Assembly (NCBI GenBank): GCA_030247855.1
Contig: JAPDRN010000127.1
Location: forward strand, 30,578-94,577
DNA length: 64,000 nt
Direction of reading: 5' to 3'
DNA from: Knufia peltigerae
Lineage: Eukaryota; Ascomycota; Eurotiomycetes; Chaetothyriales; Trichomeriaceae
Shown in pieces: positions 31,182 to 40,730 of the stretch (within the stretch, counting starts at the first letter, position 1; every line of letters begins with the position of its first letter). The notes under the pieces are model-generated. The model saw only the letters and a program-made list of their open reading frames with translations, did no database searches and had not been told where the DNA came from. The position numbers and the translations under genes were made by a program.

Positions 31182-31934
31182 ATGATTGCTTCACAGTCAG
31201 ATTCCCTCCCACCCATGGGTTTCATCTCCGTGGAATGTCACTTTACTCGACCGGCCGGGGACGGGTGGAACGAGAGGACGTGGCCGTTTCCTCTGATCCG
31301 GGAAGAGGCACCGGGTTCGTTGGTACCGAACTTGATTACCGACAACACCTACGACGACGATTTTCTCGACCGTTTCGTGAGGACGGGTCAGAAACTCGTC
31401 GACCGAGGAGCCGTGGGGATCATGACGAGTTGTGGGTTTTTGGCAATGGCTCAACCTGAGCTCGCGAGACGTTTATCGGTTCCCGTGGCTTCGTCTTCGT
31501 TGTGTCAAATACCGTCACTGTTTTCCATCCTACCACCCACGGCGCACGTCGGAATTTTGACCTTTGACGGGTCAAAATTGGGACGGACGCACCTGACACA
31601 ACTGGGCATCACCCAGGTCGAGCGTGTACACATCGCAGGAGTGACCCAAGACGGTCACCTACAACGTCTCGTACGGGACGACGGGCCATATTCCCACGAG
31701 GCCATCGAAAAGGAATTGACAGACGCCGCCACCGCCATCACTCAACAGCACCCCCAGATCAACACCGTGGTACTAGAATGCGTTCAGATGGCTCCGTTCG
31801 CGGTGGCGGTCGAAAAGACGGTCAACATGCCGGTTTACGACATTTATACAATGGGGTGTTGGTTTTATTCTGGTTTGGTCAGAAGGAGACCGGAAGCTTG
31901 GGGACCTATCGGATCCGACATGACAAAAGGTTGA
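31182..31934 (+). CDS. Asp/Glu/hydantoin racemase family protein
   Basis: An intronless 250-residue protein. Two cysteines sit in the expected places for the two-base mechanism: C84 in GIMTSCGFLAMAQ and C200 in VVLECVQMAP. The N-terminus has MGFISVECHFTRPAGD, and the middle VGILTFDGSKLG is the second-domain strand and loop. Family members interconvert enantiomers of Asp, Glu, hydantoins or allantoin, or isomerise maleate; arylmalonate decarboxylases keep only one Cys. With both present, racemase or isomerase activity is more likely. The enzyme is probably cytosolic. The start is the first ATG after an A-rich leader (TTTCAAACATGAT). It is 71 bp from the convergent aldolase gene. Confidence 0.8.
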   Translation: MIASQSDSLPPMGFISVECHFTRPAGDGWNERTWPFPLIREEAPGSLVPNLITDNTYDDDFLDRFVRTGQKLVDRGAVGIMTSCGFLAMAQPELARRLSVPVASSSLCQIPSLFSILPPTAHVGILTFDGSKLGRTHLTQLGITQVERVHIAGVTQDGHLQRLVRDDGPYSHEAIEKELTDAATAITQQHPQINTVVLECVQMAPFAVAVEKTVNMPVYDIYTMGCWFYSGLVRRRPEAWGPIGSDMTKG

Positions 31935-32004
31935 GTGAGAGCCAGCCCCATACATATATATATATCTACGGAATGTATCGCCATACACCACCATTCCTCC
32001 GTAT

Positions 32005-33080
32005 CTAGTCGAGAAAATCCCCTCCGCTCTCCTTCAATATCAAATCGTACTCTGGTTTGAATTGCATGTACATGACCTCTGGCGACCCGGTGTTTTTCTT
32101 GGTGTACTCCGCCTCTTCCTGGCCGACGTACGTCTTTTGGACGTCATTCGACAACATCATGTTGGTGACGATGATTTGGGTTTGACATGCTCTTTCTAGG
32201 GCGATGAAAAAAGCCGCGGCTTCATCGACCGTCCCACCTGCCGTCAACAAACCATGGTTTTGCAGGATAATATTTTTGTTGGTTGGGCCCATGGCCGAAG
32301 CGATATGGGCACCTTCTTCTTTGGCAAAGACCACACCACCAAACCCGGCGTAGACCGCCAGATCATTATAAAACATGCACGAGTCTGGAAGGGAGAATTA
32401 ACTTTGGTGTGTCTTCACCAGACTCGATGTACTCTTAGAGGGAAGAAAGTAACTTTACCTTGATTCAACATCTCAATAGGTTTACCAAAAGTGGACCACG
32501 CCCTGCCGTATGGACTGTGCATATGACAAGCCGCGTTGATGTCGGGTCTGGCTCTGTGGATCTGACTGTGAATGATGAATCCCGCAGTGTTGACCGGGGC
32601 GTCGTTTCCTCCCACTCGGTTTCCTTCCTCGTCGACCCGGACCATGTCAGATGCCTTGAGGAGACCGAAATGAACCCCATAAGGGTTGATCCAAAACGTG
32701 TCTGGTTCGATCGGGTCTGGGATTCACATTGCGAGAAATTAATGAGTTGTAGGTAACATTTTTCATACGACACAGACAGACACTCGAGTCGTCTCAAAAA
32801 TAGGACACATGTCTGTGTTTTTGGACAAGTCTTACTCACCTCTAAGACTGATATGTCCACTTCCACCGTCCGCGTAGCCCAACTTTGCAAAGACTCGGAA
32901 CGCTCCAGCCATGTGTTGTAGTTGCCATTTCCTTTCTTCTTCCTTGTTGTCCGGTTTGGGGATGTGATGTAACCTCTTACGACCGGTACCGCTGGCACTG
33001 GTGTTGAGGGCAGACTGGCGAGGTGTCGCCGAGTCGGACTGAGGAGTGGTCGAAACTGTAATGGTCGCTGTAGATGACAT
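32005..33080 (-). CDS. Class II aldolase/adducin-domain protein
   Basis: Three exons (33080-32840, 32716-32459, 32384-32005; introns 123 and 74 nt, both phase 1) give 292 residues. A Ser/Thr-rich head of about 45 residues precedes the domain. Zinc-ligand histidines appear as CH145MH147SPYG and QNH210GLL, and the acidic catalytic region near VFAKEEGAH is present. Bacterial relatives cleave sugar phosphates (L-fuculose-, L-ribulose-5-phosphate) or decarboxylate or cleave hydroxy-dicarboxylic acids; fungal members are mostly uncharacterised. The phosphate-binding Gly/Ser loop (GSGHISLRD) is present but not diagnostic. It shares a bidirectional promoter with the DUF1338 gene. Confidence 0.85.
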
Positions 33081-33357
33081 TTTGGACCACACTAGACGAG
33101 ATGTGAAAAGATCAAAAATCACAATCAAGGATAGTATTTTGTTCAAGAGAAATGTTCGGATCTCAAGGCAATATCAATCTTCAGTAGGAGAAAGATGTTG
33201 GTCGTCTGAAACCCCGCGAAATAGATCAAGACTGGGATGAAGTAAGTAAATGCGGGACATGCATGAGACTTCGGCTGGACCCAATGTACGAGAGATGTCG
33301 TACGAGTGTGCAATGGCGTCTCTCGTAATAAACTTGTCATAGGGGGTGTTGCCAGTG

Positions 33358-33382
33358 TCTCTCTCTCTCTCTCTCTCTCTCT
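33358..33382. repeat. TC dinucleotide repeat
   Basis: An uninterrupted TC run of 25 bases in the aldolase/DUF1338 promoter; probably length-variable between strains. Confidence 0.9.
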
Positions 33383-33421
33383 GTTCAAGTGTCAATGACT
33401 GCGAGATGGAACAAACAAGTT

Positions 33422-33433
33422 CGGCTTCTTCCG
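33422..33433. promoter_or_regulatory. CGG-N6-CCG inverted repeat (cluster site 4)
   Basis: Reads gtTCGG-cttctt-CCGAtt. It is 404 bp before the DUF1338 ATG and 342 bp before the aldolase ATG. Confidence 0.58.
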
Positions 33434-33836
33434 ATTGTGGCTTTGTGGAGAATTTTTGAAGGACATGGAGATTTCCGAGTCCCCCAAGACTCTACCAAAA
33501 TACTCGTGTCGTATCGGTCACAATCGATGGTACCATGTATGACAGATTAGATACCTATACTTACTGTATTAAGCCTCTAATGGCCCTGTGCGCGTGTCAC
33601 TATTTATTGACCCAGTCGGATGATTTGTTTGTCCCATGGGCTGAAATACACAGTAGGTACGTATAGATGTTGTCTAGGTAGTACTTTGCCCTGTAGAATC
33701 TATACCAAAGTATTCCACTGATTGTAATCAACGACTCACCGAATTTCTGCTGGCGGTCGTAACCACGGGTTTTGTTGTTTCTTGTACGCTTTACAAGCTC
33801 CGAAGCAACCATCCAACAACAAATCGAATTGACCGG

Positions 33837-35282
33837 ATGCAATACAGCATGATGTCCACAGTCGTACATGCATCCCCTCCCACTACTGCCGATGATATCA
33901 ACGTTCAACATCTGGTAGACAAAGATGATCTTCGCAACACGTTTGCCCTGGCCATGTCGGCAATGTACAAGGCAGAGGTTCCTCTCTATGGTGACTTGGT
34001 CAGAATAGTCAAGGACGTCAATCAAGCTTGCAAGGCAGAAACACCCTTGGAGGAGAGACTTGACCTAGAAAGACACGGAGCCATCCGTCTGGGGACACCA
34101 TACGAACTCCGAACGATCCGTAGAATCTTCGCCTTGATCGGCCTGCATCCTGTCGACTATTACGACTTGTCCGTGGCGGGATTGCCAATGCACGCAACGG
34201 CATTCCGTCCAGTGGACCCGGAAGCATTAAGCAAAAACCCATTCCGCGTCTTCACCACGCTTCTTCGACCCGAATTGCTGAGGCCAGAACCACGAGAACT
34301 GGCATTGAGCCTTCTCATTCGCCGTAACATTTTCAGCGACGAGCTCACAAAGTTGATTGGAGTCGGAGAAGACCAAGGTGGCTTCTATCCTCATCAAGCA
34401 GAGAATTTCATCCTCGAAGCCATGAAAACCTTCAAATGGCACTCGGTAGCAGCGGCGACATTGGATGATTACCAAAAACTGGGAGCTGAGCATCCCATTC
34501 TGGCAGACATCACTTGCTTCAACAGTGCACACATCAACCATTTGACACCACGCACACTCGACATCGACAGGGCCGAGACACAGATGAAGGCAGAAGGACT
34601 GGCTATCAAATCAAGGATAGAAGGCCCACCTGCTCGGAAATCTCCAATCCTGCTGCGACAGACGAGCTTCCTTGCCCTGCGTGAGCAGACCAGTTTCCAC
34701 GTCAGGGGATCAACCAATCTCGAGCCAGGATCTCACAAGGCGCGATTTGGGGAGATCGAGGAACGTGGAGCTGCCTTGACAACGAAAGGCCGGAAATTGT
34801 ACAACAGTCTGTTGACCGAAGCACTCGAAGCATTGACGTCGGCCGAGACTGATGCGGAAGACTCATTCAATCAAATTTTTGACAGATTCCCAGATCACTG
34901 GGAGACCATGTTGAGACGAGGTCTAGTCTTCTTCGAATGTCGCTGTACTTCTAAGGCCCGTGAAGGGGCTTTCTCAGGTTCAAGCTCAAGGGTCCCATTG
35001 TCAAAGCTGGTCGAAGGAGGCATTGTCCGGACGGTGCCAATAACATATGAAGATTTTCTGCCTTTCTCCGCTGCAGGAATCTTCCGCTCCAATCTTTATA
35101 GTTCGTCCGAGGAGAATAGTTGCGGCTTTGAGCCATTCGAAGATCGGCAGGGACTTGAGGCTGCGCTTGGTTGTCAGATCGCTGACTCACAATACATCTA
35201 TGCGGAACTGCAGCGACAAAGTTTGGAGAAATGTGCGAGTACTCTTGGTCTGCAAGAAATAGTTCTGGATAATGAGGTCTGA
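33837..35282 (+). CDS. DUF1338 2-oxoadipate dioxygenase/decarboxylase
   Basis: An intronless 481-residue protein of the DUF1338 (YdcJ/HglS) family. The bacterial member HglS converts 2-oxoadipate plus O2 to D-2-hydroxyglutarate and CO2, using Fe(II), in lysine catabolism. Visible family marks: GLPMH119ATAFR124, whose His and Arg fit a metal ligand and carboxylate binder; NSAHINHLTPR (H232, H235); and RFGEIEERGAALT (E306, E308, E309) for the acidic ligand. Length is close to the bacterial enzyme. Met5 and Met6 are alternative starts; the first ATG is preferred by default. Its neighbours are a class II aldolase (divergent) and the Zn2Cys6 regulator, 65 bp away tail-to-tail. Substrate specificity in fungi is not known to me. 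Confidence 0.85.
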   Translation: MQYSMMSTVVHASPPTTADDINVQHLVDKDDLRNTFALAMSAMYKAEVPLYGDLVRIVKDVNQACKAETPLEERLDLERHGAIRLGTPYELRTIRRIFALIGLHPVDYYDLSVAGLPMHATAFRPVDPEALSKNPFRVFTTLLRPELLRPEPRELALSLLIRRNIFSDELTKLIGVGEDQGGFYPHQAENFILEAMKTFKWHSVAAATLDDYQKLGAEHPILADITCFNSAHINHLTPRTLDIDRAETQMKAEGLAIKSRIEGPPARKSPILLRQTSFLALREQTSFHVRGSTNLEPGSHKARFGEIEERGAALTTKGRKLYNSLLTEALEALTSAETDAEDSFNQIFDRFPDHWETMLRRGLVFFECRCTSKAREGAFSGSSSRVPLSKLVEGGIVRTVPITYEDFLPFSAAGIFRSNLYSSSEENSCGFEPFEDRQGLEAALGCQIADSQYIYAELQRQSLEKCASTLGLQEIVLDNEV

Positions 35283-35347
35283 GCTGTAACGTCGCAGTAG
35301 CGTGAATTTTGAATAATATCCACGAAGCGCGTCGCCTCACATAGGAT

Positions 35348-37883
35348 TCAAAACATTGGCCCTTCTAGATTTCCAGTCATATTGTCGTCCTGTTGGCCTC
35401 CGAAACCTCGGATCAGACCTTGCACGAGCCATTCGGATTCGTCGGGGACGTTGATATCCTCTAAATTGACGAGCCAATCTTCCAGATGTAAGTCGTCAAA
35501 AATAGGTTGAGACATCAGGTTATCGTCGTGGCTGGATTCCAGTGCGAGACCAGCGTTTGTCAATGATGAGGGAGGCGCATTCATATTGTTTCCGTTGCCT
35601 CCTGGTCCGCCAAACACCATGTTGATGGTGCGTTCTGAGAGCTTTTCAAAAAGATCTCTATAAGACGCGGCAACACTCCATCTTTCTGCAATGATGACGA
35701 GAACCATGTTGCACGATGTGCAGGTATTGATAACATCGAGCTTGGGAATACTTTTTCTTACCGTCTCGCTACTCCATAGGCAATGCAGGTACGTGAGACC
35801 TGCCAGGAAAAGAATGTGCAAGGAGCCCCAGGTATAGCGGATCGGTGAACGTTGATACGTCCGGCGGTATAGGACACAGATTTGTCTAGCGCTCGAGGCA
35901 CACTCTTGAAATGCAGCATCAACTTGAGCTTTACTGCACTGTGGTCCAATAGATGACGCGTTGGGTTGTCGATGGTATTCACAAGTGAGGCAATGACGAT
36001 AGAGTAGGATGATGCTGTGATCGTAGGCAAGTCGAAACCAATCTTTTGACGTGAAGACCGAGACTGGCCCAGTATCAGGGTGTTGAGGCTGGTAAGGCGT
36101 ATCAGCAAACCATTCTTCAAGAGCCTGCCGCAATGCAGGGACATGTGCTGAGATGGCGGCACATGTACTGCTGCCATCAGAGGACTGAACAGAGACAGCA
36201 GAATATATGGAATCACTGATCCTCGACCAAAGCTGTCGAAGCTTGATGATGTGGAGAGCTCCGGTCATTTGCGTAGGAGGTGCATGTGAGTCTTGACGGA
36301 CAGGCCCTAGGATACCAGTAGTGGTAATGCCACTGTCATCAATGTCCAGAGGGAGCTGCTCACGAATTCAGCACAATGATTAACTTAGGTGGTGATATCG
36401 TCAACGTACCTCCACGTCGATCATCTGATCAGAAATCCCAAAGGGACGGCCGAGGGTCAAGGCAGCTGCGCGGTCGATATCATATGCCACCCAGAAAATT
36501 CTTTTCGACATTTCACGTGTAAGGGGGTCAGCATTGGGCCGGAACCTTTCGACACTCCGATGATAGCCGAGCTCGATGCAATGACGGATCGCCATGCCCG
36601 ACAATTTCCTAATCATGGTTATTGATGGTGTTGACATTTCGGTCTTGCATGATTTACCAGATCGAGGCACCGACAGGGGAACGGATGGAGTATACCGCGC
36701 ACGCTAAGACGGCTTGAATAGACTCCATGCTGTCCATGTCCATGATAAAGTCAACGTAGTTGAGAGCAGCAGCATAATAAGCCTGTGCACATCAGTTTTG
36801 GTGTCAGAACCAGACTCTCCTTGGAAACCCACCTCTGCGTCATCACTACGATCTCCGTTTTTGATGATAAGCGACCCAATCGCATAAACCTTTTATTCAT
36901 GTCAGCAAGCATGATCATATTGCGAGAGAACTGTTCCCACCATAAGAACGAAAAACAAGGGGATCTCTTTGACAGAATCAACAGTGCCCGCTTGTTGTGC
37001 CTGTAGACAATTTTCTTCCCACTTGTCAAGAGTAGGTCGATGCAAGAAAGGATACTGTGGATGAACGTGATTAAAGTACGCCGCCGAAAGAGTGTGGCCG
37101 ATATTTGGAGTGGGAAATACCACTTTCTGGTACTTTTGCGCTGGGACATGGTTTACTGCATCACTGTAGGTACTTGGTTGAGAACCGCCATGTCGCTTAT
37201 GAGTCTTTAATGCGGACGAAGCAATCCGGGAGAATGATAAGGCAGAGGATGGGCCAAAGTAGTGCGGTTCTCGGCCAGAGGCGCTGAGTGCGAGTAAGGC
37301 TACATTGGAAGCCAGGTCATCCCCATCGTCGTCATCGTGGTGAAAACTGCTGATCCCGGGTGATACTGGTGCTTGCGTATTGGCGGAGAAGTCGATCGGC
37401 TGATGTGAAGATCCGTGGTCGATCTGTGGAGGCGGTTCGCTTATAGCCCCTTGATTAGGTACCTCTCCCAGTCTCGAATGACTAACCGTGTTGAAATGGT
37501 CAATGGCGACATCGGGTCGAGTTTCACGGAGAAGGCTTTCCAGCAGTGCGACTCGTGATTCTAACGACTGCAGATAGTCCCGTGGCCGCTGAAGACCAGT
37601 TGCTGGGTCTTCGACCAAACAATCTGGGAAGATGTGTAAACAAACTACTCCAGAAGAATCGAGATACTGGAAATTTCCAAGACATACCACGCCCAGTTTT
37701 GAGGCAATGCTGGCACGTCGGGGACTGTCCGTCGCACTAGATTCTCAGATTAGCGAGCGGATCTCTAGTGGACAAGGGGGAAAACACAGCGCATACCTTC
37801 AGCTTTCTCTGTTTACACTCTGTGCATGCTAGTGCAGTCCTGTCTCCAAGCCGGGGGCGCTTCGGTGCGCGCAGACTGGCCAT
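35348..37883 (-). CDS. Zn2Cys6 regulator, Ppr1/UaY-like (cluster regulator)
   Basis: Seven exons: 37883-37797, 37736-37688, 37623-36941, 36889-36833, 36782-36658, 36608-36410, 36355-35348; introns 49-64 nt; 735 residues. The zinc cluster is C20-x2-C23-x6-C30-x6-C37-x2-C40-x6-C47. It is directly followed by EDPATGLQRPRDYLQSLESR, a linker like that of Ppr1, then a short coiled coil (ALLESLL). The middle region is the fungal-specific regulatory domain (AYFNHVHPQYPFLHRPTL, AIRHCIELGYHR, RIFWVAYDIDRAAALTLGRP). The acidic HHDDDDGDD run near 120 may activate. It should act in the nucleus as a dimer on CGG-N6-CCG; such a site lies 62 bp before its own ATG and one in every other cluster promoter. An in-frame ATG at 37967 is a possible longer start. 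Confidence 0.87.
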
Positions 37884-38547
37884 AGTTCTATGCGAACCGT
37901 GGCAGTTGGTGATTGCCGGAGGAGAGAAAGATACTGCATTTGTACGGTGGTTACCGAGAAGTAGCAAAGTTGCCGCTGCTTCAGAGATGCCTACATTGGG
38001 CTACCCCTTCCTAGTAGGACTGTCGCCCAGAAAGCCCTGCCGCTTTTAACTCCCACCATACCCAAGAGTTCTCTAGGCACGGAGTAGACATGGGCTCTCA
38101 TCTGGTGCTTCAATGCCATACCATGCCATTAATCTTCCCGGTGAGCAAGAACTCCGAGCCACGACCTTCAAGACCCATCTCCCGCTTGGAGGAATTCATT
38201 CGCGGAAAGTCACCGTTCGTTCGAATGAGAACGGGACAATGAATACCGAGTACTCCGAGTTTTGCATGTGATAACGCTTGGTGGTGGTCTAGGCCCAGTG
38301 TGCCCGTAGGCAACACCGTTATTCCTGCATCAGATACGGAAGTACTCCTAAGTCCGTTCCTCGACATACTGGGGATACCTTGTTCTCCGATGCTGAGTAT
38401 GGGTAATCGTCTCGCTCAGACGAGGTATAAATTGACCAAGGCGGTCGTCACAACGTGCCCCCTTGGAAGTTTGGCATATAGACAAGCCCACTGTTGAAGT
38501 TCTGAGCGACGCATTCTAAATACACCTTGGGCTTTTCATTGTGGGTC
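37884..38547. promoter_or_regulatory. Divergent promoter, regulator/methyltransferase
   Basis: 664 bp between the regulator (minus) and the methyltransferase (plus), with a CGG-N6-CCG site at 37945-37956. Nothing else coding is supported. Confidence 0.5.
37945..37956. promoter_or_regulatory. CGG-N6-CCG inverted repeat (cluster site 5)
   Basis: Reads gtaCGG-tggtta-CCGAga. It is 62 bp before the regulator ATG, suggesting autoregulation, and 592 bp before the divergent methyltransferase. Confidence 0.5.
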
Positions 38548-39402
38548 ATGGCGCAACCAAAATCAACCGGCAACTACACCCAGGGCTACTCCAGCCAGAC
38601 CGTCGCCACTCAACAAGCTCGTACAGTCGAGTCAGAGGCTGCCTTTCTACTCCCATATATCAAAGAAAGAGACTATATTCTCGACGTCGGTTGTGGCCCA
38701 GGTACCATCACCACAGGATTTGTCAAATACGCCAGCAAAGGAAAGGCAGTGGGAGTCGATATCTCGACCAATGTCCTTGGCAGGGCCAGAGCAACAGCCG
38801 ACGAGGCCAATATTCCCAAAGAGGGGCCCGGATCCGTTGTCTTTGAGGAAGGCAATATTCTCCAAGGCCTCGCCTACGCAGACAATACCTTCGACGTAGT
38901 ATTCTGCTCTCAAACCCTGGGGTATATGCCACTGCCGGATCCGCCGGTCAAGGCGATCACCGAGATGCGAAGAGTCCTGAAACCAGGGGGGATATTGGCC
39001 ACGCGCGATACCGTCGACCAGCACTTTTACCCACGAAGTTCAGACCTTGACCGTCTCTGGGTGGGAAACTTCCGCCGAGCGGTGCTGAAAGGGGCTCCGG
39101 GGGCTGAACTTGCGCCCCCCTCACTGCCTGCGCTGTTCCGTCGTGCCGGTTTCGACGCTGATGGAGGCAAGGTTCGGATCGAGACTGGAAGTACGACATT
39201 CTCAGGAGCAGAAACTAGACAGTGGCTTGCCAAGCGGGCCCAGAGTCAATTGCAGCCCGGCGATCCCTTAAGGCAGAGTTGGCTGGACGCTGGCATCACC
39301 GACGAGGAGATACAAGAGACACTGCGTGCCTCAACGCAGTGGGCCGAGACAGAGGATGCCTGGTTTGCAGCGCTCCAGTGTGAGATGCTGGCTTGGAAGT
39401 AA
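38548..39402 (+). CDS. SAM-dependent methyltransferase (class I)
   Basis: 284 residues from the ATG at 38548 (MAQPKSTGNYTQGY); the frame extends upstream only to a TTG. Motif I is YILDVGCGPGTITTGF (44-58), the acidic end of strand 2 is VGVDIS (D71), and post-motif FDVVFCSQTLGYMP and motif III RRVLKPGGILATRD follow, as in the UbiE/Methyltransf_11 type. A C-terminal helical region (about 180-284) with WFAALQCEMLAWK is typical of fungal small-molecule methyltransferases. The substrate is unknown. It shares a promoter with the cluster regulator, so it may be part of the regulon or just its neighbour. Intronless. Confidence 0.85.
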   Translation: MAQPKSTGNYTQGYSSQTVATQQARTVESEAAFLLPYIKERDYILDVGCGPGTITTGFVKYASKGKAVGVDISTNVLGRARATADEANIPKEGPGSVVFEEGNILQGLAYADNTFDVVFCSQTLGYMPLPDPPVKAITEMRRVLKPGGILATRDTVDQHFYPRSSDLDRLWVGNFRRAVLKGAPGAELAPPSLPALFRRAGFDADGGKVRIETGSTTFSGAETRQWLAKRAQSQLQPGDPLRQSWLDAGITDEEIQETLRASTQWAETEDAWFAALQCEMLAWK

Positions 39403-40562
39403 GCCAATCACTATGGGCTTTCCCCGTCGCTTGGACGATGGACCAATTCAAACAAGAGAAGTCTAGCCCAACGATCTCTTGCTCGTGTCCGCTATCTTTG
39501 CGTGCGTCGCTCGAGCTGGTGACCACCCTACAGGCCGGTGTGGATCTTCCGATGCCAGGTCTGTGCCCAGGCACTCGCCAGTGATGTAGACACTCCGAAC
39601 CTCTATGGGGGTTCTCACTCGCGTCAATTGTATTAGAACACACGGGAGCATCGCGCCAAACATTGCAGACCAACAGCTTTGCACTCCGATCGTCTCCGAA
39701 CATGTATTGGTAGTCAGTAGTCAAGTATTCAAAACACGTCACTGAACCCCTCGAAAGAGCCTCCAGGGCGATGCTGTACACCGTATGACAGTCCAAAATT
39801 TGTCGGCTCCGTGACCGTGTTTAATGACAGGGGAGACGAGGCCGGATTTCTCCATCATTACACAAGAGGCAACTCATCTTGTACCCTTGTCCGCTTAATC
39901 GAATGGATGCGAATAGACCGTGAATAACCCTGACATGTCATGCCTAACTCGCCTAGTCTCGGGTTCTTGCTTCTGTATAACGCCACCACCGAATTTCACG
40001 ATCGAAACTTCATCGCACAAACCTATATCCACGCGTACTTCCGTCCAGGTTGCTCCCACTAGCATATGAATCCGAGTTTTCTTCATGATGACGGCGTGAC
40101 ACCATTTACCGGTGACCGTCCAAGCAAGTCGCTATATTCTTCAGCCATAGCAGCGTAGATCCAGCAGCGGTTGCGCGACGATATCACCAAGCCCCATTTG
40201 TGGAATATCTGGGCAATCTGTTCTTGTCAACATAGATACCGCGCAGCTTGTTCACACAAGCTATCGATTGGGGTAATGGTAATAGTGATGGCTTGAAAAA
40301 TGATCTGTCTCTTGAACAAAAGTCCTGGGCGCACTGGCGCAATCGTTCTCTCCATTTGTAGGAGCAAAAATCATATTCTCTCAAGACTGATTGATGGAGT
40401 GTGAGGATTGGCTCGACAGTGCCACGCTCGGCATTTTGCTCTCGAGGCTTCTTCAGTCAATATTCATATAAGAGAGTCGACAATGCTGCGTACTAGCGAA
40501 CATCACAAGACTCGAGAATAATTGTTTTAGTCCAGAGAAGCACACCGTCGTCTCAAACAACA

Positions 40563-40582
40563 GGACAACATCGGACAACATC
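40563..40582. repeat. 10-bp tandem repeat
   Basis: GGACAACATC occurs twice head-to-tail, followed by a diverged TGACAA. It is about 30 bp upstream of the short ORF at 40614. Confidence 0.85.
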
Positions 40583-40613
40583 TGACAATAGTTGCAAAGC
40601 CAAAAGTTCAATC

Positions 40614-40730
40614 ATGAACCAACAGCTTCTCTGTATTATAATCTTTAATATTATATCCACAACCATTGGAATAATCAACATTCTGCAAAATCGACAGTAT
40701 CAAAGGAATGCCACGGTGAATTCGTCATGA
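40614..40730 (+). CDS. Possible 38-residue membrane peptide (uncertain)
   Basis: A short ORF starting MNQQLLCIIIFNIISTTIGI. It is one hydrophobic helix rich in Ile followed by a polar basic tail (NRQYQRNATVNSS). A TATA-like CATATAAGA lies about 150 bp upstream near 40465. It may be a genuine small membrane peptide, the first exon of something longer, or chance in A/T-rich DNA. I have no homology evidence. Confidence 0.18.
   Translation: MNQQLLCIIIFNIISTTIGIINILQNRQYQRNATVNSS

Larger units (their letters stand above)
33081..33836. promoter_or_regulatory. Bidirectional promoter, aldolase/DUF1338
   Basis: 756 bp between two divergent cluster genes, with one CGG-N6-CCG site (33422-33433) and a TC microsatellite (33358-33382). 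No gene is supported; the small frames are chance. Confidence 0.5.
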
